Below, in pieces: positions 62,161 to 64,000 of a DNA stretch of 64,000 nucleotides. Source of the stretch: Monosporascus cannonballus (Eukaryota; Ascomycota; Sordariomycetes; Xylariales). The stretch spans positions 378-64,377 of the forward strand of contig QJNS01000743.1 of the NCBI GenBank assembly GCA_004154925.1, written 5' to 3'. Under the pieces are notes generated by a model. It was not told where the DNA came from. It did not search any database and worked only from the letters and a program-made list of their open reading frames with translations. Position 1 is the stretch's first letter, and every line of letters begins with the position of its first letter. Made by a program: the position numbers and the translations under genes.

Positions 62161-62165
62161 AGATC

Positions 62166-63046
62166 TGACACATTTCCATATACCGGAGATTCCTCGCCGC
62201 CTCGGCGCACTCCGCTTGCTCCCAAGTGCTGGCGCATTAGATCGCGCGCGCCGTACGCCTCGACTGGCGTGGGCGTCGCAACACAATTGCCTTCGTTTTA
62301 ACAGCGTCTCTTTGGCTCCAGGCTTCAGGGCTTCAGGGCTTTAGGGCTCTAGGTCTTTGCCAGCGTACGGGGCCGCATAGTGTGCTTACCTTCTTTTCTT
62401 ATTTGGGACAGGCCAAGACCTTATTTAGGATGCACCAGATCTAAATACGGAAATCGGTTTTAAGGGCGCGGGATTTTCGACACAATAACCTTCGTTTCTT
62501 CCGTTCGCAAGCTCAATACATTAAAACGAGGGTATATAGGACATCATACCTATGTGCTGTTGCTCTTGTTCTATCATGCGACCGCTATCAGACCTCTCTT
62601 TCGACCCATTCACGTGTAAACCTAATAGTGGGTAAACACAGGGCGTCATACTTATTCATTATCGAGAAGTCGTTCTAAGGTAAGCCATCACTGCGAACGT
62701 TTAGTATCCTGATTCCTGCGTTTCGTATCATCCTATATGTTTTCTGTAGACGAAGGTCTAACTTTACCGAAGTGAATTAGTCTATAAAGCGTCCATGGGC
62801 TTCATGAGCATAACACGCACTGAGAAGCGTCGCTTTTCTGTACATCGGCAGATTACATCTTTACCGGATTCCTCTCACCTGGCGGTAGGGAGGAATCAGT
62901 GCGGTCTGCCACTAGCCACCACGTCTAAGATGACCCCCCCATCCGCGCTCCATCCCATCAACGCGCCACCCCATAACCGCGTTGCGCGTCGATCCACTTA
63001 CTGATTTCTTTCCATATAAAAAACTTCTTAACAACGCTTTAAAAAA
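62166..63046. other. Right flank of normal composition, no gene recognised
   Basis: Balanced composition, CpA and TpG common, so not RIP-mutated. The change in composition is abrupt at the Copia TSD. A short degenerate CTTCAGGG/CTTTAGGG repeat lies at about 62321-62353. Short open frames exist (for example 62795-63004) without motifs. No tRNA seen. The 5' end of the pogo element probably lies in its last 100 bases, but I could not identify its terminal inverted repeat. Confidence 0.5.
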
Positions 63047-64000
63047 TTGAAAAAATTATTTTCTTCTTCAGCAGAATCTGCGCTTTCGAACGATATGCAG
63101 CCTTCAGCTCAATTCCGTGCGGCGCAGGCGATTAACGAGGTAACACGTAGAAGGTCCCTGCGTTCAGCCTCCAAAGGCTACCAGGTTAACAGAAGATATA
63201 TCTCACGCCGCATCCAAGGTGTACGGACGAAAAAAAAGTTCGATGAAAGTTGTCAAAAGCTATTACGAATCCGGGAGGAAGCTTTAGCCCGTTGGGTTAT
63301 CGTACAAGGTCAATTGGGGTATGCGCTACCCCATTTGCGATTCCGCTTATACGCATAACGCCTCCTGATCAATAACGGCAACCCTAAACGCTTAGGAAAA
63401 GGTTAGGTAGCCCGATTTTTGCGTCGCCATCCTGGAATTAGGATTATTAAAGGCAGGTTTATTAACTATAAGCGTTTAAATGGCGTTTCCCCGGCCTTTA
63501 TTAACGTCTTATTCGGACGCTTTTCCTTGCCGGAGGTCAAGGTTATCAAATAAAGGAACCAATTTAACGCGGACGAAATCGGAATAATAGAAGGCATGGG
63601 CGAAAACTGTTTCGTCTTTAAAGAAGCCTTTAGGAAAAATATCCTTTTAAAAAATGCCTTTAAAAAAGGGTAAATCACTATAATCGCCTATATCAGTACT
63701 AACGGGCGATCGCTGCCGTTTTTCGTAATCTTCAACGGCGTTAACATACAATAACAATGGTTTTTTGATTTGGACGATAAAACATACAAAAGCTGGTATT
63801 TTACTACGTTAAAGAACGGCTGGACGAATAACGAAATCGGCTTAAAATGGCTTCGCGAGGTTTTTATTCCCCATACCAAGCCCGAAAACCCGGACGAATA
63901 AAGGCTATTAGTAATTAATGGCTATAAAAGCTATACCACCGAGGAATTTATATAGATGTGCTTTTAAAATAAGATATATATTATTTTTCTGCTTGCCCAT
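63047..64000 (+). pseudogene. Pogo/Fot1-like DDE transposase, RIP-damaged, partial
   Basis: Transposase of a Tc1/mariner-superfamily pogo (Fot1-like) element. Codons 1-103 form a basic helix-turn-helix region (A-A-Q-A-I-N-E-V, then G-Y-Q-V-N-R-R-Y-I-S-R-R-I), followed in the same frame by the CENP-B-like R-L-G-K-G-x-V-A-R-F-L-R-R-H-P and the DDE core. The first catalytic Asp is present in N-A-D-E at about 63565. The second, in V-I-N-G-Y-K-S at 63911, is Asn instead of Asp. Later motifs W-F-F-D, N-G-W-T and V-F-I-P fit the family. In-frame stops at 63356, 63404, 63551, 63671, 63752, 63899, 63953 and 63965 fit CAA or TGG hit by RIP. No frameshift is needed. The third catalytic residue and the end lie beyond the window. 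Confidence 0.88.

Noticed and set aside
62321..62353. CTTCAGGG/CTTTAGGG repeats resembling a degenerate TTAGGG telomere
   Set aside because: Only about four imperfect units in one place, internal to the window; too short for a telomere or interstitial telomeric array.
62795..63004. 69-codon open frame upstream of the transposase
   Set aside because: No family signature, and the sequence shows no codon structure; likely chance.
1..64000. CRISPR array, tRNA or rRNA genes
   Set aside because: No regularly spaced repeats with spacers and no recognisable tRNA or rRNA segment on either strand; the repeats present are LTRs and U3 tandem arrays.

Overview
The window looks like a block of repeat-rich heterochromatin from a filamentous ascomycete (Pezizomycotina-type) that carries out or once carried out RIP (repeat-induced point mutation). 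Evidence: about 61 kb (884-62165) is extremely AT-rich and made almost only of retrotransposons; CpA/TpG are scarce, TpA dominates and CpG survives; nearly every reading frame is closed by TAA/TAG where a relative has CAA, CAG or TGG. Short flanks of normal composition lie on both sides (84-883 and 62166-64000). I cannot name the species.

Layout. A poly-C run (1-83) and unremarkable flank end at 884, where the LTR of a Copia remnant (J) starts. The rest of the block is a set of nested Ty3/Gypsy chromoviruses, most bounded by 5-bp target-site duplications (TSDs) that I could read: B (1504-15000, +, GGTTG mutated differently in each copy) with A (1530-8301, -, CGGTT) inside its 5' LTR; C (15674-29284, -, CAATA/TAATA) with D (17125-24056, +, GTTTA) inside its integrase/chromodomain region; H (29590-36540, -, TATTT); and G (39000-56541, -, truncated at its 3' end) carrying both E (39357-46345, -, ATCGT) and F (46651-53549, +, TTAAA). 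A full-length Copia element I (56794-62160, +, AGATC) closes the block. The right flank (62166-63046) leads into a RIP-damaged pogo/Fot1-like DDE transposase that runs off the window at 64000.

The chromoviruses share one internal plan: gag with a CCHC knuckle, then protease, reverse transcriptase, RNase H, integrase and a C-terminal chromodomain. They also share the R-U5 half of the LTR. Their U3 halves are mostly unrelated, yet nearly all contain a CACGTG-type palindrome. Between pol and the 3' LTR each complete element carries a second, convergent reading frame on the opposite strand. It is best explained as a short protein with a basic, coiled-coil-like segment and a C-terminal Asn-Trp-Asp motif. 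This antisense frame is the most interesting unexplained component.

No gene in the window looks intact. Unassigned stretches (15006-15673, 29290-29589, 36546-38999, 56542-56793) are older sequence between insertions; one of them (near 37.0 kb) encodes an orphan chromodomain remnant. All identifications come from reading motifs and comparing copies by eye; no database search or alignment program was run.
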